Below are positions 1-10,868 of a DNA stretch of 64,000 nt, piece by piece (the first letter of the stretch is position 1; each line of letters begins with the position of its first letter). The position numbers and the translations under genes were made by a program. This stretch comes from Castor canadensis (taxonomy: Eukaryota > Chordata > Mammalia > Rodentia > Castoridae). Location of the stretch: NCBI RefSeq assembly GCF_047511655.1, contig NC_133393.1, positions 155,945,779-156,009,778 of the forward strand, given 5' to 3'. A model generated the notes under the pieces. The model was not told where the DNA came from. It searched no databases and saw only the letters and a list, made by a program, of their open reading frames with translations.

Positions 1-301
1 TTTCTTTTCATTCCAAATTAAATGCAGAAAGCATTTCTCTTTTGGCCCTGGCTGCCAGTAAGCTCAAAGACAGATTCTGACAACCTCTTAGCTAAGGTTT
101 TTGGCATTTTTATTTCTTTAACGTTGTATGGATTTGATGTTTTCGACGGGCCTACAGTAAGATTTGTTCTTCGTGATTCTGTCCTCAAGCCCGTCAGAAG
201 TCCCTCCTGACACAGACCCCCCCGTTTCCTTTTTACATAGAGACTGGTTATTCGAAGTCAGCTTGATGCAGCCATGGTGGGATAGGCGAGTGGCCACGGC
301 C

Positions 302-326
302 GGGGGTGGGGGTGGGGGTGGGTGGG
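302..326 (+). repeat. G-quadruplex-forming G-run array
   Basis: Five G-runs (three of five Gs, then two of three Gs) are each separated by a single T. Four or more runs of at least three Gs with one-base loops form the most stable class of parallel G-quadruplex. It sits in GC-rich single-copy DNA, about 160 bp upstream of an AT-rich block. Whether it acts as a regulatory element cannot be told from sequence. Confidence 0.85.
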
Positions 327-469
327 ACACGGGGGACTGCAGCCCATGTGCAGCGCTGGCCTGGCCTGCGTCTCTATTCTCTTCTAAATCAACTTTAGAA
401 GTGTCTGAGCTAGCAGGGGGAAGAAAAGGCTTTAAAAGACAAAGTAGACTCCAGGAAAGCTGGGATTTC

Positions 470-655
470 TCGGGCTATTTGTCACTTCAAGTGCAATACA
501 TTAACAAGGTGCTGTAATAAGAGGAGCTACTAAAAAATGAGTTATTGATACTTTAGCCCTGTTAAAACAGGTTAATGTCAATACAATTAGCTCCCGGATC
601 AAGGAAACCCCCTTTCGAGGAAAGTTTATAAAACAGCATTAAATGCCACTCTGTC
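470..655. other. Candidate conserved noncoding block (AT-rich)
   Basis: An AT-rich, non-repetitive stretch embedded in GC-rich flanks, with several TAAT/ATTA cores and no resemblance to any interspersed repeat I know. Mammalian conserved noncoding elements often look like this. The call is by composition only and is an inference. Confidence 0.2.
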
Positions 656-1812
656 TGTGGTGGAAGGAGGGGGGAGGGCTTTGCTTCAGGACAGAGGACA
701 GGGTGCACTGTCACAGGGCCCCATCCCACAGGATGCCTGCCCGCCCCTCCCAGGACTCCATGGCTGGAGTCTGAAATTTTGGGGCAGTTCTAAGAAATGG
801 TCGGTTTATGTGGAAGGCATGCAGCTCTGCTATTTCATGGATGGGCGACTTCTGAGGAACAGAATATCGAGCAACTGTTATGCCGGAGAACAGGCAGAGC
901 AGAGCGGGTGAGTCACCAAGAGACTAGGAAAGCAAGGACGTCCTTAGAAGTGAGCCGGGCTCGGGAGGTTGAGGCCGCATGGACAGGTCCCCTCACCTTC
1001 TGACCTGTGTGATGAGGCACGGCGACCCCTCAGCCCAGCCCTCACACAGACAGACCCCTCAGTGTGCAGCTGGCTTGGCCTTCTCATCCCCTGGCCAGTC
1101 AGCAGGGTCTCTGGCCCAAAGTGTGAGCTTGGACATTGTCAGTGTCATTATTCCTATGTTGGAGTCACTTCCAAGAAAGACTAGGACTCAAAGGGCACAT
1201 TGGAGAGTGAGCTGAGCTGTCAGCTTCTCCTCCTACCCCGGTCCCTCCTCACCCCCTTCCCAAGGTAGCTGGGGCTCCTGGGTCTGGCTCATCCCTGCTG
1301 GCTGTGCCCAGTGCTTGGTCTGCCCTGCGTTTGTCCCTTGGATGTCAGCACCTGTTAGCTCTCAGCTCCTGATTCATAGGATGCTGTCCTGCCTGCTGTG
1401 GTCTGCTCCCCGGGCCCTTTGTACCCCACTAGACTGAGCTGGCAGGCGGGGACAATGAGGAATGGCAGAACACATGGCAGCATGGGAAGTTGCTGCTGGG
1501 GATGATGCATGTCACTTCAGCTCCCCTTTCATGGGCCAAGGGATTCATGTGGTTTTGTTCAATGTCCTTGGATAGAGCAGAGGTGGGTGATTCAACACCA
1601 TACTGCACTACAACAGTGTATGAGGGCTCTTTCAGCTCAGTGCAGAGCTGTGCCTCTCCTTTCTGGGCCTCCGTGGTATCAGAGATGTATGATGGTTTAG
1701 CCAATCCTCTACCATGGAGAGCATTTGAATTCCTGCACAAGCTGATCCCAGAGCCTGTGCTCCTAACGGTTGAGTGGCCTGACCTCCCAGAATTCCTCCT
1801 AGAATTCCATGG

Positions 1813-1846
1813 CTGTCCCAGGTCCATGACTGTCCCAGGTCCATGA
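1813..1846. repeat. Two-copy 17-bp tandem duplication
   Basis: The 17-mer CTGTCCCAGGTCCATGA occurs twice head to tail without mismatch (1813-1829 and 1830-1846). A local replication-slippage duplication. The absence of divergence suggests it is recent or under homogenisation. Confidence 0.85.
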
Positions 1847-2739
1847 CTCCTGAAACTGCTGTGGCCAGCCACTCAGCACCTCTGCTCTAAAGGGGGTTTT
1901 CCTGAGTCCGTGTCTCCAGGCATCCACCCTGATCATGCTTCTAGGTGCTGTATCTGAGAGGCCTCGATTCTGACAATTGGAGAGAGGGCTGGGGAGAAAG
2001 GACAGAAGTCGGGAGTTGCTGCCGGCAGACCTAGGTGGGCAGGGCACCGGGCAGGACACTTGGCTCTCTTGGTTTTCCCTGCACACAGGTGCTGGCCTGA
2101 CTCTGTGAGGAATGGGCCCAGAGGAGGGACACCTGCCACTGCAGCTGCCCTGTCACTGTGGGACCCCAGCTGTAGCATGCTTGTTTGGAGGTGGCTGCTG
2201 GTGTGCAGTGATAGCTCAGGGTGCCTGAGGACTTGGGAAGCCAGCTCGGTTTCTGCCAAGGCAGAAACCAATGGTAACCACTGGCAGATGAGGACCCTCT
2301 CCAGGATGCCCAGGAGGGCAGGGATAGGGTGGACCCCTGACTCAGGGCAGGGCCCCACGGTCCCTGCCTCCCGAGGATACTGTGCTGTGAGGCCACTGTG
2401 CATAAAGAGAAGGACTGGTGGCTCGGGGAGGCCCCTTCTCTTGTTGGGGAAGGTGTGGGGCTTGTCTTCACCACAGCCTCTGGGGTCTGAACTGCAGCAG
2501 ACGAGAAAGGCTTCCATGGCAAAGCAGGAACATCTGTGATGCTAAAAATCCTGCTGTGCCCACTGAAGCTCCAGTATGGCTCACCCATGGGAAGATGGGG
2601 ACACTGGGAAAGGGGGTAGGACTGCTCCAGGCAGGGCAGAGGCCTAGCAGGTGTGGAGGCTGCCTCCTGCCCTGGTCCCCTTTCTGTACACTGTAGTGTT
2701 GGGGACAGGATGAAGTCCTGTCGTAGGGGTAGGATGGCC

Positions 2740-3070
2740 TCTTAAGATGTGCGGTTGGTAGAATAAGGGCCCCTGAAGATGTTCCTTGTTTGACTCTTCT
2801 GTATGTTACCACACATGGCACAGAGGCCTTTGTAGATGTAGTTAAGGGTCTTGAGAGAGGGAGATTATTCTGGAATATTGGGTGGGTCCCCCTAATCACA
2901 AGCGTCCTCATAAGTGAAAGAGGGAGGGAGGAGAGTCAGAGCCACAGAGATGCAGCAGCAAAAACCTGACTGGTCATGGCTGGCTTTGAAAAGGAAAAGG
3001 TAAAAGAACACATTCTCTCTCGGAGGGAGCACGGCACTGTCTATCCTTGATTTTAGCTCACTGAGTCCCA
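2740..3070 (+). mobile_element. Ancient MLT1-like (ERVL-MaLR) LTR relic
   Basis: The order of landmarks follows an MLT1-type mammalian LTR consensus as I remember it: a 'GAAGATGTTC' start region, 'GGGAGATTATTCTGGA', 'GGGTGGGTCC' followed by 'TAATCACAAG', an AGAGGGAGG stretch, and a 'TTGATTTTAGC' block near 3045. The far 3' part with the poly(A) signal is missing. No internal retroviral coding sequence is attached. The exact subfamily is uncertain. Confidence 0.55.
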
Positions 3071-3944
3071 TTCAGCTTTTGACAGGCTGTGGGTTGAGCC
3101 ATGAGTTTGGGGGTCCTGAATTGGTGACTGTGAAGAGACGGGGCCTGACAGTGGTAAAAGGTTAAAGGCAGAAGCAGGAAGGAGCAAGGACCATGAGAGG
3201 CTGGGGCAGAGGGTGGGGCCCTGGGACAGTGCCAGAAGGCAGTGTGGACCATCTCTGGGCTCTTTCTCTGTTCCTCAGATGTACACCAGGAGGCTTTTTT
3301 TCCTTCTCTTGGGCAAAGCGAGGACATCTCTAGGCTTGGAGATGAGTTGCTGTGGCTGGGTAGGGGCTTCCCAGCCATCTCCCACCCCTCTTCACAAAGT
3401 GCCAAAGCTCCAAAGGACCCGAAAGACCAGACCTCAACATTTGCTGCCCTGTCCTTTACCTGGTGGGGAAGGTGAGTCCCTGAGCTGGTGAGGTAGGACT
3501 GGAAACCAGCCCCAGCTCCTGGATCTACTGGGCTCCATGGCATCATGATGGCTCTCCCAGAATCTTCATAAGTCACCATGGATAGAAAGTCCCAGGACCC
3601 AAAGACAGGTGCCCCAGGTCTATGTGGGAACTGGCTTCTGCAAGACCTGCTCTTCCTGTCTCTGGAGGGCCTCAGCCTCCAGCGCCCCTGCAGATGGCTG
3701 CCTCTTCTTGCTCTGGGGTCCGCTTGGCCATAACTGCTTTGTGTCTGGCCCATCCCCACAGTTCCAGAGCCCAGGATTTTCAGGACACCGAGTTTCTCCT
3801 ATTTCCAAGTTCTCAGGAGAGAGGGTGCAACAAGGACCAGCTGGGGCCACTGCCACCACGCATCCTATTAGTCTTCCCCTGGGTGAAGTCACATTCTTTT
3901 GTGTGGAGATGATTGATGGTTCCTGATCCAGCATTTGTTGTTTT

Positions 3945-4045
3945 TTACTGGTCCCTGCTGAATCCCTGTGACAGAACTCATGCCAGGCAGGGGCAGAGGC
4001 ACAGCAGGTGTTTCGGAATCAATGAGTGAGTCAGAGGCTGCCATC
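3945..4045. repeat. MIR/L2-like 3'-end fragment
   Basis: The phrase around 3998-4036 (a GGCACAGCAGGTGTTTCGGAATCAATGAG-type string) resembles the mammalian MIR/L2 segment in which 'GGCACAGTAGGTGCTCAATAAA' is followed by GAATGA units. Strongly diverged, so a low-confidence assignment. Confidence 0.35.
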
Positions 4046-6241
4046 TCAACCTTTGAAGCCCAGTTCCCTGGGGGTCCTGCCACCCTCTGCTAAAGGACAG
4101 GAATGCCCAGCAGGGCTCCAAGGGACACATTCCTTCATTGTCCGTGGCCAGCTGGCTGTGCTGCGACCTGGTGCAGGGGCTGGGCTCTGTGGCCCTGCTT
4201 CTGGTCTCACCCGAAACCTCCTCCCAGCCCCACACCCCCTGCCAGATCTAACTCACCCTGGTCAGGTGAAAGAGGAGATAACAGAGAGAAAAGTGGCTCC
4301 TGCTTCCTGGGATGTGGTGACCGGTCAGGATGCTCTCTATTCTTCGTGTGGTCAGAAGCTTGGCAAGGAAGGCTCTTTGGGTTTTCTGGAGCGATTGCTC
4401 TGAGCGTTCTAAGGACACCCCTGCTGTCTTTTCTCATTCTTCATCCGAGGCCCTTAATAGTCTCGCCAGCGCTGAAGGCCTCAGTGTGACCTTGGGCAGT
4501 GATTCCCCTGTCATTTTGGACGCCATCCTCCCATCTCCTGCAAGGCCCATCTCAGGCCTCTCCACACACTCCTGGCAGAATCTCATTTTAGTGAACAATG
4601 CCTCGACTACGGTGGAGGTGGTGGTGGGGTGGGACTGTGCAGGGAGCCCACGAAGGGAGATGAGCTCCTAGGAGCTGGCTGAGGTGTGGCACAAAGACTC
4701 GGAAAGAGATACCCGAAGTTGGAAGCCAGAGGGTCTCCCCTCTGTCTCCACAGCTCCTTCGGTGACTTCTGTATCTGAGATGCCAAGAGCAGACTCCGGG
4801 ACAGGCAGCACTTAGCTGGGAGGGTGACCAAGAGCTTGTGGGGTCCCTTGAGGGGCCACAGTGAAGCATCCCTACAACAGCTTCTTTTCTGGCCTGACAG
4901 AATGGACACACTCTGGAGAGGCAGCCTGGCCTCTGGGGGTGGGGTGCAGAGTCAAGTTCAAGGAAGAAGGTGTGTCCATTTGGAGGGTCCAACTGTGCCA
5001 TCCAGGTCACCTCTGTCCCTGTATTGCCCTGGGACCTTGGCTGTGCATGTTGACCATGATGGTACTGTTGACCAGGTGGCCTGGGAGGCTCGGGGCAGGG
5101 TTCAGAGGTCACAGTGCCAGGCCCTGAAGCCCAGTAATGGCCTCTCCTCACTCTACCTGAAGTTTATGGGGCAGAGTTGAGCAATCCTGCTTCTGCAGTG
5201 GCTTCCTTGTGAGAATGACAGTCTCCTCCTGCTCATGGGGACATTGGAAGTTGGTTTGAGACCCTCCACTCCATTCCAGGAGGGCTCACCACCTGGGGCC
5301 ACCTGGTAAGTGGGAGAGAGCTAGCTGGTTCCTGTGCAGAGCTCCTCTGCTCTCCGGGGCCAGCACAAGCTCTGACCACACCTGCTGTCATCTTCCCTGC
5401 AGGAGCCCATCCTGTGCTCTAAGCAGACAATACAACCAGGCTAGGCCTTGTCTGGTGGGTCTGTGGGATCCAGTGCTGGTCTGGGCCTGACTCAGGACAT
5501 GGCCTGTTGATGATGTGGAATAAGTAAGCAATACACATGTGCATATTCACTCAGTGAGCAGCTGAGATGCAGGGATGGATGAGAGGGGACAGCTGGTCCG
5601 AGATCAGGCTTGTCTCCCCTGTGAGAAGTCCCTGCCTGTGTAGGACAGGCCTAGGTCACTATTGTGGTTGGGAGGGGAATCTTCTGAGTCCATCAGGTCA
5701 CACTGTAGGGCACGGTGGGTTCTGGTCCTAAGTCCACTTGCTGTGGCAGGCTGGGAGACTTGTCATGAGGAGAGGACAGTGTCCTGCCCAAGACCTGTAG
5801 CCTGCCCTGGCCCTGTCTCTTCCCCTCCCTCCATCCTTTCCCACCCTCCATCAGTCCCTCCTCCCACCCCTCTTCCCATTTTTATTTTCGAATTCGTTAG
5901 AATTCAAAGATGGCCTCCAAGGGCCAGTTGGACACCCTCTGCCCACGGTGCCTTCTGGCACTCACGGTTATCTGATTGAGACCTTTCCTAGGTCTGGCCC
6001 AGACACTCTTGTCACAGCTGAGCTGCTTCCCCAAGGCTCTGATGCCTTGGCTCTGGAGGACATTCAGTTATGGGTTTTCATTAGTGACAGTGACACAGTT
6101 GCTAGTTTTAGGGGCAAGAGGAACCGTGTACCAAGAGGCATGTCTGCACCCACTGCTTATTTCATGGTGGTTCTCTTGGGCCTTGGGTGGGGTGGTCCTT
6201 TGTGGGGACTTTGTTTCTCACATCTGACTTCAGGTCTGTCA

Positions 6242-6253
6242 GGGGGGGGGGGG
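6242..6253 (+). repeat. Poly-G homopolymer, 12 bases
   Basis: An uninterrupted run of 12 guanines followed by CGGCGC. Length is likely to be polymorphic and error-prone in sequencing. Capable of G-quadruplex formation. Confidence 0.9.
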
Positions 6254-7523
6254 CGGCGCACCATCCTTCGCTCCCTCAGTGCACTCAGCCCGGCAAAGAG
6301 CAAGTCTCACGGTGTGTAGCGGATGAGGAGAGAAATGGCCACTTCGTCTGCACTTGCTGGAGGGGTCTGTTCGGAATGCCCACTGAGAAGTGGTCACCAG
6401 GATCTTGGTCTCCACAAGCACTGGGTATCCCATGCATCAGAGGGACAAGGCCTGTGGGGAAGGTCCCCTTGTTCTGCGGGGTCTGTGACCTACAGCTGAG
6501 GTCAAGCAGCAAAATCGGTGACCTGACCCTAGGGAAGCAGACTGAAGACAGTGACCCTGGGTGTCTGGTGCCAGGATGTCCAGCCCAGCTCTGAAGCTCA
6601 GGCCCCAGGCTCCTTTGATATGGAGTCACTGCCTGATAGGGAGGCAGGTCCCTGTCATAGATACCTGCTGGTGTGCGGGGCCCCGCGCACTATAGCTCCT
6701 GCAGGCCGGCAGGGGCTAGGGGGACCCTTTGATGACTTGCACGTTTCTGTGATATGGAGAAGATGCTGCATGTGACATGGAAGGAGGGCAAGGGGGTCAG
6801 ATGGAGGAACTTGGGCAGGGGCTGAGCATGGACTTTTGTTGCAGGCCATTTGAAAGAAAGCTGGGTTTTCACCGGCTTTCATTTGTACCATGGCAAGAGC
6901 TTCTAGCAGACAGAAGGCTCCAACTGGGTCCATATGGCTGAAGGAGAGAGAGGGGACAGGGGCAGCAGACCTGTGGTGGGGGACAGAAAGGAGAGCAAGA
7001 GGGACCAAAGGCTTGTAGATGCTGAGAACCACTTCCTGGGAGGAGGAGGAGCAGCTCAGGAAGATGGGGCCACCTTTCCCTTGGTGCAGTGGTCAGCTCT
7101 TCCCCTCGGAGGCCTACACCCCTCTCTGTGGTCCTGAGGGCCTCATGGGAGCAGGGATGAACACTCCCACCCCCCTTACAGCGAAGTACTGGCATCAGAC
7201 CTGGTCATGGCTGCACAGCTGGTCACAGGGGTGCTGGACAGGTCATCTCTAGCATTCTCAGGACCTCCGTGTGTCTAGGCCATTACACCTGTGTCATCTG
7301 CAGACTCCACAGATTCTCTGTAGTCGGTCGGAGGTGGTAAGCAGTGCTGCTGGCCCAAATGCTGCCCCCTGCGTATGCCCTCTACAGTGACCCTCATGAG
7401 GTGAGAGACACAGGGGTGGGGATGTGCCTTGGACTAGAATTTCAGTGACAGCAGCCTTCAGGTGGATGGCCATGTGCTCTGTTCTGCTTCATTGTCCCCC
7501 GCCCTTGAGGTGTTTGCCTTTTT

Positions 7524-8348
7524 TGCAGCTGTTCTTTTTTACATTTTTTATTATCTTATTGTTGTACTGGGGGTACATTGTGACATTTACAGGAGTTCTT
7601 ACAATATAGCTTAGTTAAATTCACCCCTCCATCATTCTCCTGGAACAGTTTCAACAGGTGTCATTTTTCCATTTTCATTCACGAGTACATAATATTCCAC
7701 CATATTCTCCCTCCTACACTTTTTCCTTAAATCCTCCCTCCTTCTACTGGTACCAACCCCAGACAGGATCTGTTTTGCCTTCCTGTTCTCCATTTTGGAA
7801 CAAAGACATTTTTGTTTGTTTAAGATAGCTACACAGGGAGTTTCCTTGTGACATTTCCATGTATTTATGTATTGTAACCCGAATTGGTTCATCCCCTCTA
7901 TTTTTCTCCTTTCTACCTTAGTCCCCTTCTATGGTGATTCCAACAGGCTTAAAAATTCCATATTTGTTCTTATATAGAATGTCCATCAACCATATTCATC
8001 TTAACTTCCTTCTTTTTCCTTCCCTCTTTCCCATGTGACCTCCCTTAGCGTGACCTGTTTTTCATAATATTGCTGCATTTATATTAGGTCTACGCTCCAC
8101 ATATGAGAGAAAACATGAAGCCTCTCGATTTTGAACCTGGCTAATTTCACTGAAGATGATGTGTTCCAGTTCCATTGATTTACCTGCAAGTGACAAAATT
8201 TCATCCTTCATGGCTGCATAAAATTCCATTGTGTATAGATACCACATTTTCTTGATCCATTCGTCAGTGCTGGGGCATCTTGGCTGTTTCCATAGCTTGG
8301 CTATTGTGAATAGTGCCGCAATAAACATGGGAGACTGCAGCTGCTCTT
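7524..8348 (-). mobile_element. 5'-truncated LINE-1, minus strand, with target-site duplication
   Basis: The body (about 7537-8335) reads on the minus strand as the end of L1 ORF2 followed by the 3' UTR. The frame at 8062-8328 encodes the typical ORF2 C-terminal phrases MFIAALFTIAKLWKQP and MWYLYTMEFYAAMK, after which the sequence is broken by stops and indels. The poly(A) lies at the low-coordinate end. Flanks 7524-7536 and 8336-8348 match at 12 of 13 positions (TGCAGCTGYTCTT), the mark of target-primed reverse transcription. Only about the last 800 bp of the roughly 6-7 kb element is present, so it cannot move by itself. Confidence 0.9.
8062..8328 (-). pseudogene. LINE-1 ORF2 C-terminal fragment
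   Basis: An 88-codon open stretch containing the end of L1 ORF2, downstream of the reverse transcriptase, with phrases such as FAALFTIAK-like, TDEWIKKMW and YTMEFYAAM. The endonuclease and reverse transcriptase domains are absent, so it is non-functional. It ends in 3' UTR on the minus strand. Confidence 0.85.
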
Positions 8349-8515
8349 AACGTCTTATTTTGGAAGGCGCAGGTGTGGCTTGTATGTGCTAAGGAGTAAC
8401 ACGTATTCCTTGCAGCTGGGTGTATGTTCCACATGTGGTGAGGCAGGAGAGCATGACAACTTCTGTTCCCTTTCTAGTCTGGGGTTTTCTCACTACAAGG
8501 TGAGGGGCTCTGTAG

Positions 8516-8575
8516 CTCTGTGTGTGTGTGTCTGTGTTTGCACGCATGTGTGTGCACATACACGTGCATATTTTG
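8516..8575. repeat. Interrupted (TG)n microsatellite
   Basis: Alternating TG with CTG, CG and CA interruptions. Alternating purine-pyrimidine sequence of this type can adopt Z-DNA. Confidence 0.8.
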
Positions 8576-8794
8576 TAAGATGTTGTAGAAAAAGTGGGGG
8601 CTGCTCTCCAGGGATGGTGCAGTCCCACTCTTTGTAAGACCACTGCCCCAGCTGATCTTTCCTGATGTATGTAACCAGGGTCTCAGGTCCATAGCCGCCA
8701 TCTTTGTTGACTCCATCCAGGCTAAACCCTTCACCTAACCCTTCTGACCATCCAAGTTCTCATCTGCTGTCAGATGAGAACCTAGTCAGCCTTC

Positions 8795-9205
8795 CAACCC
8801 ATGAGTTTGTCCCCCACAGGTTCATGGGCTGGAGGCTTGGTGGCCATGTTGAGAGACCTCTCTAAGAGATGGGGCCTAGTGGGAGGCGACAGGTCAATTA
8901 GGGTCACTGCCCCAGGAAGAGATGAATGTAGTTCTTGAAGGACACTGGTTAGCTTCTGTGAGAGTGAATTATAGGAAGGGCAAGCTTGGCCCCTGAGTCT
9001 CTCTAGCTTCCAGTCTTTTCAAATGATCACTTCTGCACATGCTTCCACCAGTGGGATGCTATCCACCATGAGGCCCTCGCTAGAGATCAAACCAATGGGA
9101 TCACCCAATTGTGGATTTTCAGCTTCTAAATGTGAGCCAAATAAACTTCCTATAAAGTACCTAGCTCAGGAATTTTGATATAGCAACCGAAAATGAACAC
9201 AACCT
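8795..9205 (+). mobile_element. Solo MaLR-type LTR (MLT1A/MST-like), plus strand
   Basis: Landmarks in order match the MaLR LTR pattern: 'CCCCACAGGTTCATG', 'GATGGGGCCTAGTGGGAGG', 'GCAAGCTTGGCCCCT', 'ACCATGAGGCCCTCGC', 'GAGCCAAATAAAC' (poly(A) signal AATAAA near 9139) and a 3' end of 'AAAATGAACACA'. No internal region is present, so it is a solo or truncated LTR. It is non-coding and diverged, in keeping with an old insertion. Confidence 0.65.
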
Positions 9206-9208
9206 AAC

Positions 9209-9292
9209 TCATCCTTTTGTCCTTCCATCCATCTACCAGTTCATCTGTCCATCTAGCTATCCATCCATCTATCCATTTGTCCTAGACACTCA
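9209..9292. repeat. Degenerate (CATC/CTAT)n tetranucleotide array
   Basis: About 80 bp of imperfect CCAT, ATCT and CTAT tetramers directly after the MaLR LTR. An ageing microsatellite with many interruptions. Confidence 0.75.
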
Positions 9293-10628
9293 CTCTCCCC
9301 TCCATCTACCGGAGCCTGTGCCTGGTCAGGATGATGGAAACTGAGTCCCAGATGTGTGCTGCTCTTGGCAGCTATCATTCGTGCTTTGGACAACTCCAGT
9401 CTTGGCCAGTGTGCACTTTCCTGACTATGTGGGAGGGCCTGAGCCGCAAGCCCAGCCAGCAGTCCTTGAGCTTCTGAGGGAGGACAATGGTGCTGGCCAT
9501 CTGGTGGCAGTGCTGACTTAGGAAGCCAGTAGGTGCCTGCCGCCTGGCTCCAGATCTACACTATCTGATCGCTTCTTTCCCAGGGCCACCCAGACTTGCT
9601 TTGTCCTGTGACCCATCCTTGCCTGCCCATAAATCCCTGGCTTTGCCAGGCTCAGCATTGGCTTCTGCTACTCACAGCTGCTCTTTCTGGCTCATTCGGG
9701 AGGCCTCTGTGCGGATGGAGCCCACAGCCTCTGGAAAGAAGCAGACATCACACAGGAGAGAGAGTGAGAGGGCCGGGAAGTCTCCTGAGGTCAAGTGGCA
9801 CCTGGAAGGGGAGACTGGAGGTGGTGAAAGGCGAGGTAGAAGGGAGCCCCTCTGATGAGGTGGTGAGGCACGGCAGGGGACAGAGAGGATGCCTGGACAA
9901 GTTGTTTTAACTTGGGAATTGACATGAACAGGCAAGAACTAGTTGAGAAAAAGTTCAAGAATCCCACGACTCTTGAGGTTGATGTCATCCATAGTGCTTG
10001 CACGTGAATGTTCATGAAGGTGACTGCCAGCGCTGAGCCCACAGTCCAGCCTGTCCACAAAGAGGCCCTCGGGGGCCCAGTGTTCTGGGGAGGCAGCTAT
10101 GCTGACTAGCTACCTGTTCCAGGTGTGTCCAGCCTTGTGTGAAGCAAGCGAGAGGTTGGGTCTCTGGCCATGGGATCAGCTCAGAGATTCTGCAGGTGAT
10201 GAGCTCAGGACTGGACTTGGATCTGGAGTAGGGAGGCCAGGAGGAGATGGCTCTGGTGTCCCATGTGCCCAGTGTCAGGAGGGTGTGAGAGAGAGCAGCC
10301 TGGGGTTCTAGAGGAATCAAAGTCAGCCAGCAAGTGTCTGTTGCTTCCTGGACTGCAGTCATATGTAGCCTCATTGTCCGGATGAAGAGCTGGCATAAAG
10401 GAATGCTGACCACCTCGTCTACCTGCACCTCCCCTGCTGGAACATGTCGAGAAGGCATGCAACTAAAACTAAGACAGTCCCAATAAATACACCATTGTCA
10501 CTGACAGTGATGTACGAGACCAATTGTCATGAAAACACTGAGGTAAACACCAGCCACTCTCCCCGTTAGTTATTGTTATTGATAACAGCAAATCTGCCTC
10601 TATCTTCTCCACACTTAACCAGAAGCTG
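9293..10628. other. Single-copy noncoding DNA
   Basis: Unique sequence with no repeat I recognise. Reading frames at 9596-9910 and 10012-10458 are unrelated to known proteins and overlap others on the opposite strand. No splice-flanked exon was found. Confidence 0.5.
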
Positions 10629-10770
10629 TTTTCTTTTTCTCCTTCTTTGCCCCCCTCTCCCACTACATCCCTCCCTCCCTGCTTTCCTCTCCTTCCTTCC
10701 TTGTTTTTCTCTTTCTTTTTCTGCTCCTTCTCCTCCTCCCTTTCCTCTTCTTCCTCCTCTTCTCTTTCTT
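10629..10770 (+). repeat. 142-bp polypyrimidine tract
   Basis: Almost uninterrupted C/T sequence (CTCC, TTCC and TTTC units), that is, polypurine on the minus strand. It lies where the A-rich tail of the adjoining minus-strand B1-like SINE would be, so it probably grew from that tail. Long mirror-like polypurine/polypyrimidine tracts can form triplex (H-DNA). Confidence 0.8.
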
Positions 10771-10868
10771 GAGAATCTCACCACAAAGCACAGGCTGGCC
10801 TTGAACTCATGATCCTCCTGTATCAGCTTCCTGCATACCTGGGACCACAGGCATGCATCATCATGAAG
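10771..10868 (-). mobile_element. B1-like (7SL-derived) SINE, minus strand
   Basis: The plus strand shows the reverse of a 7SL-derived SINE: 'CAGGCTGGCCTTGAACTCA', 'TGATCCTCCTGTATCAGC', then 'GGGACCACAGGCATGC'. These are the diagnostic Alu/B1 core phrases. The 5' end is at about 10868 and the tail runs into the polypyrimidine tract. Confidence 0.8.

Larger units (their letters stand above)
1..2739. other. Single-copy noncoding DNA, no gene seen
   Basis: GC-rich unique sequence. Reading frames of up to about 190 codons occur, but they overlap one another on both strands and have no recognisable domain, which is what stop-poor GC-rich DNA gives by chance. It contains a G-quadruplex motif, an AT-rich block (470-655) and a small tandem duplication, listed separately. 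No recognisable promoter, CpG island or splice-flanked exon was found by eye. Confidence 0.6.
3071..7523. other. Single-copy noncoding DNA
   Basis: About 4.4 kb of GC-rich unique sequence. A 233-codon minus-strand frame (3058-3759) has no family resemblance and is judged to be chance. MIR/L2-like phrases occur near 3945-4045 and 4465-4510. A 12-base G-run lies at 6242-6253. I see no exon, promoter or RNA gene. Confidence 0.55.

Noticed and set aside
1933..2588. Two overlapping minus-strand frames of 185 and 194 codons
   Set aside because: Both occupy the same DNA in different frames with a third frame on the plus strand. None has a recognisable motif.
3058..3759. 233-codon minus-strand open frame, the longest in the window
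   Set aside because: GC-rich DNA with few stops, overlapping frames on the other strand, arginine/serine-rich composition, no domain, no splice context. Chance frame.
8795..9205. Terminal exon suggested by AATAAA near 9139
   Set aside because: The signal belongs to a MaLR LTR. The surrounding order of landmarks is that of the repeat.
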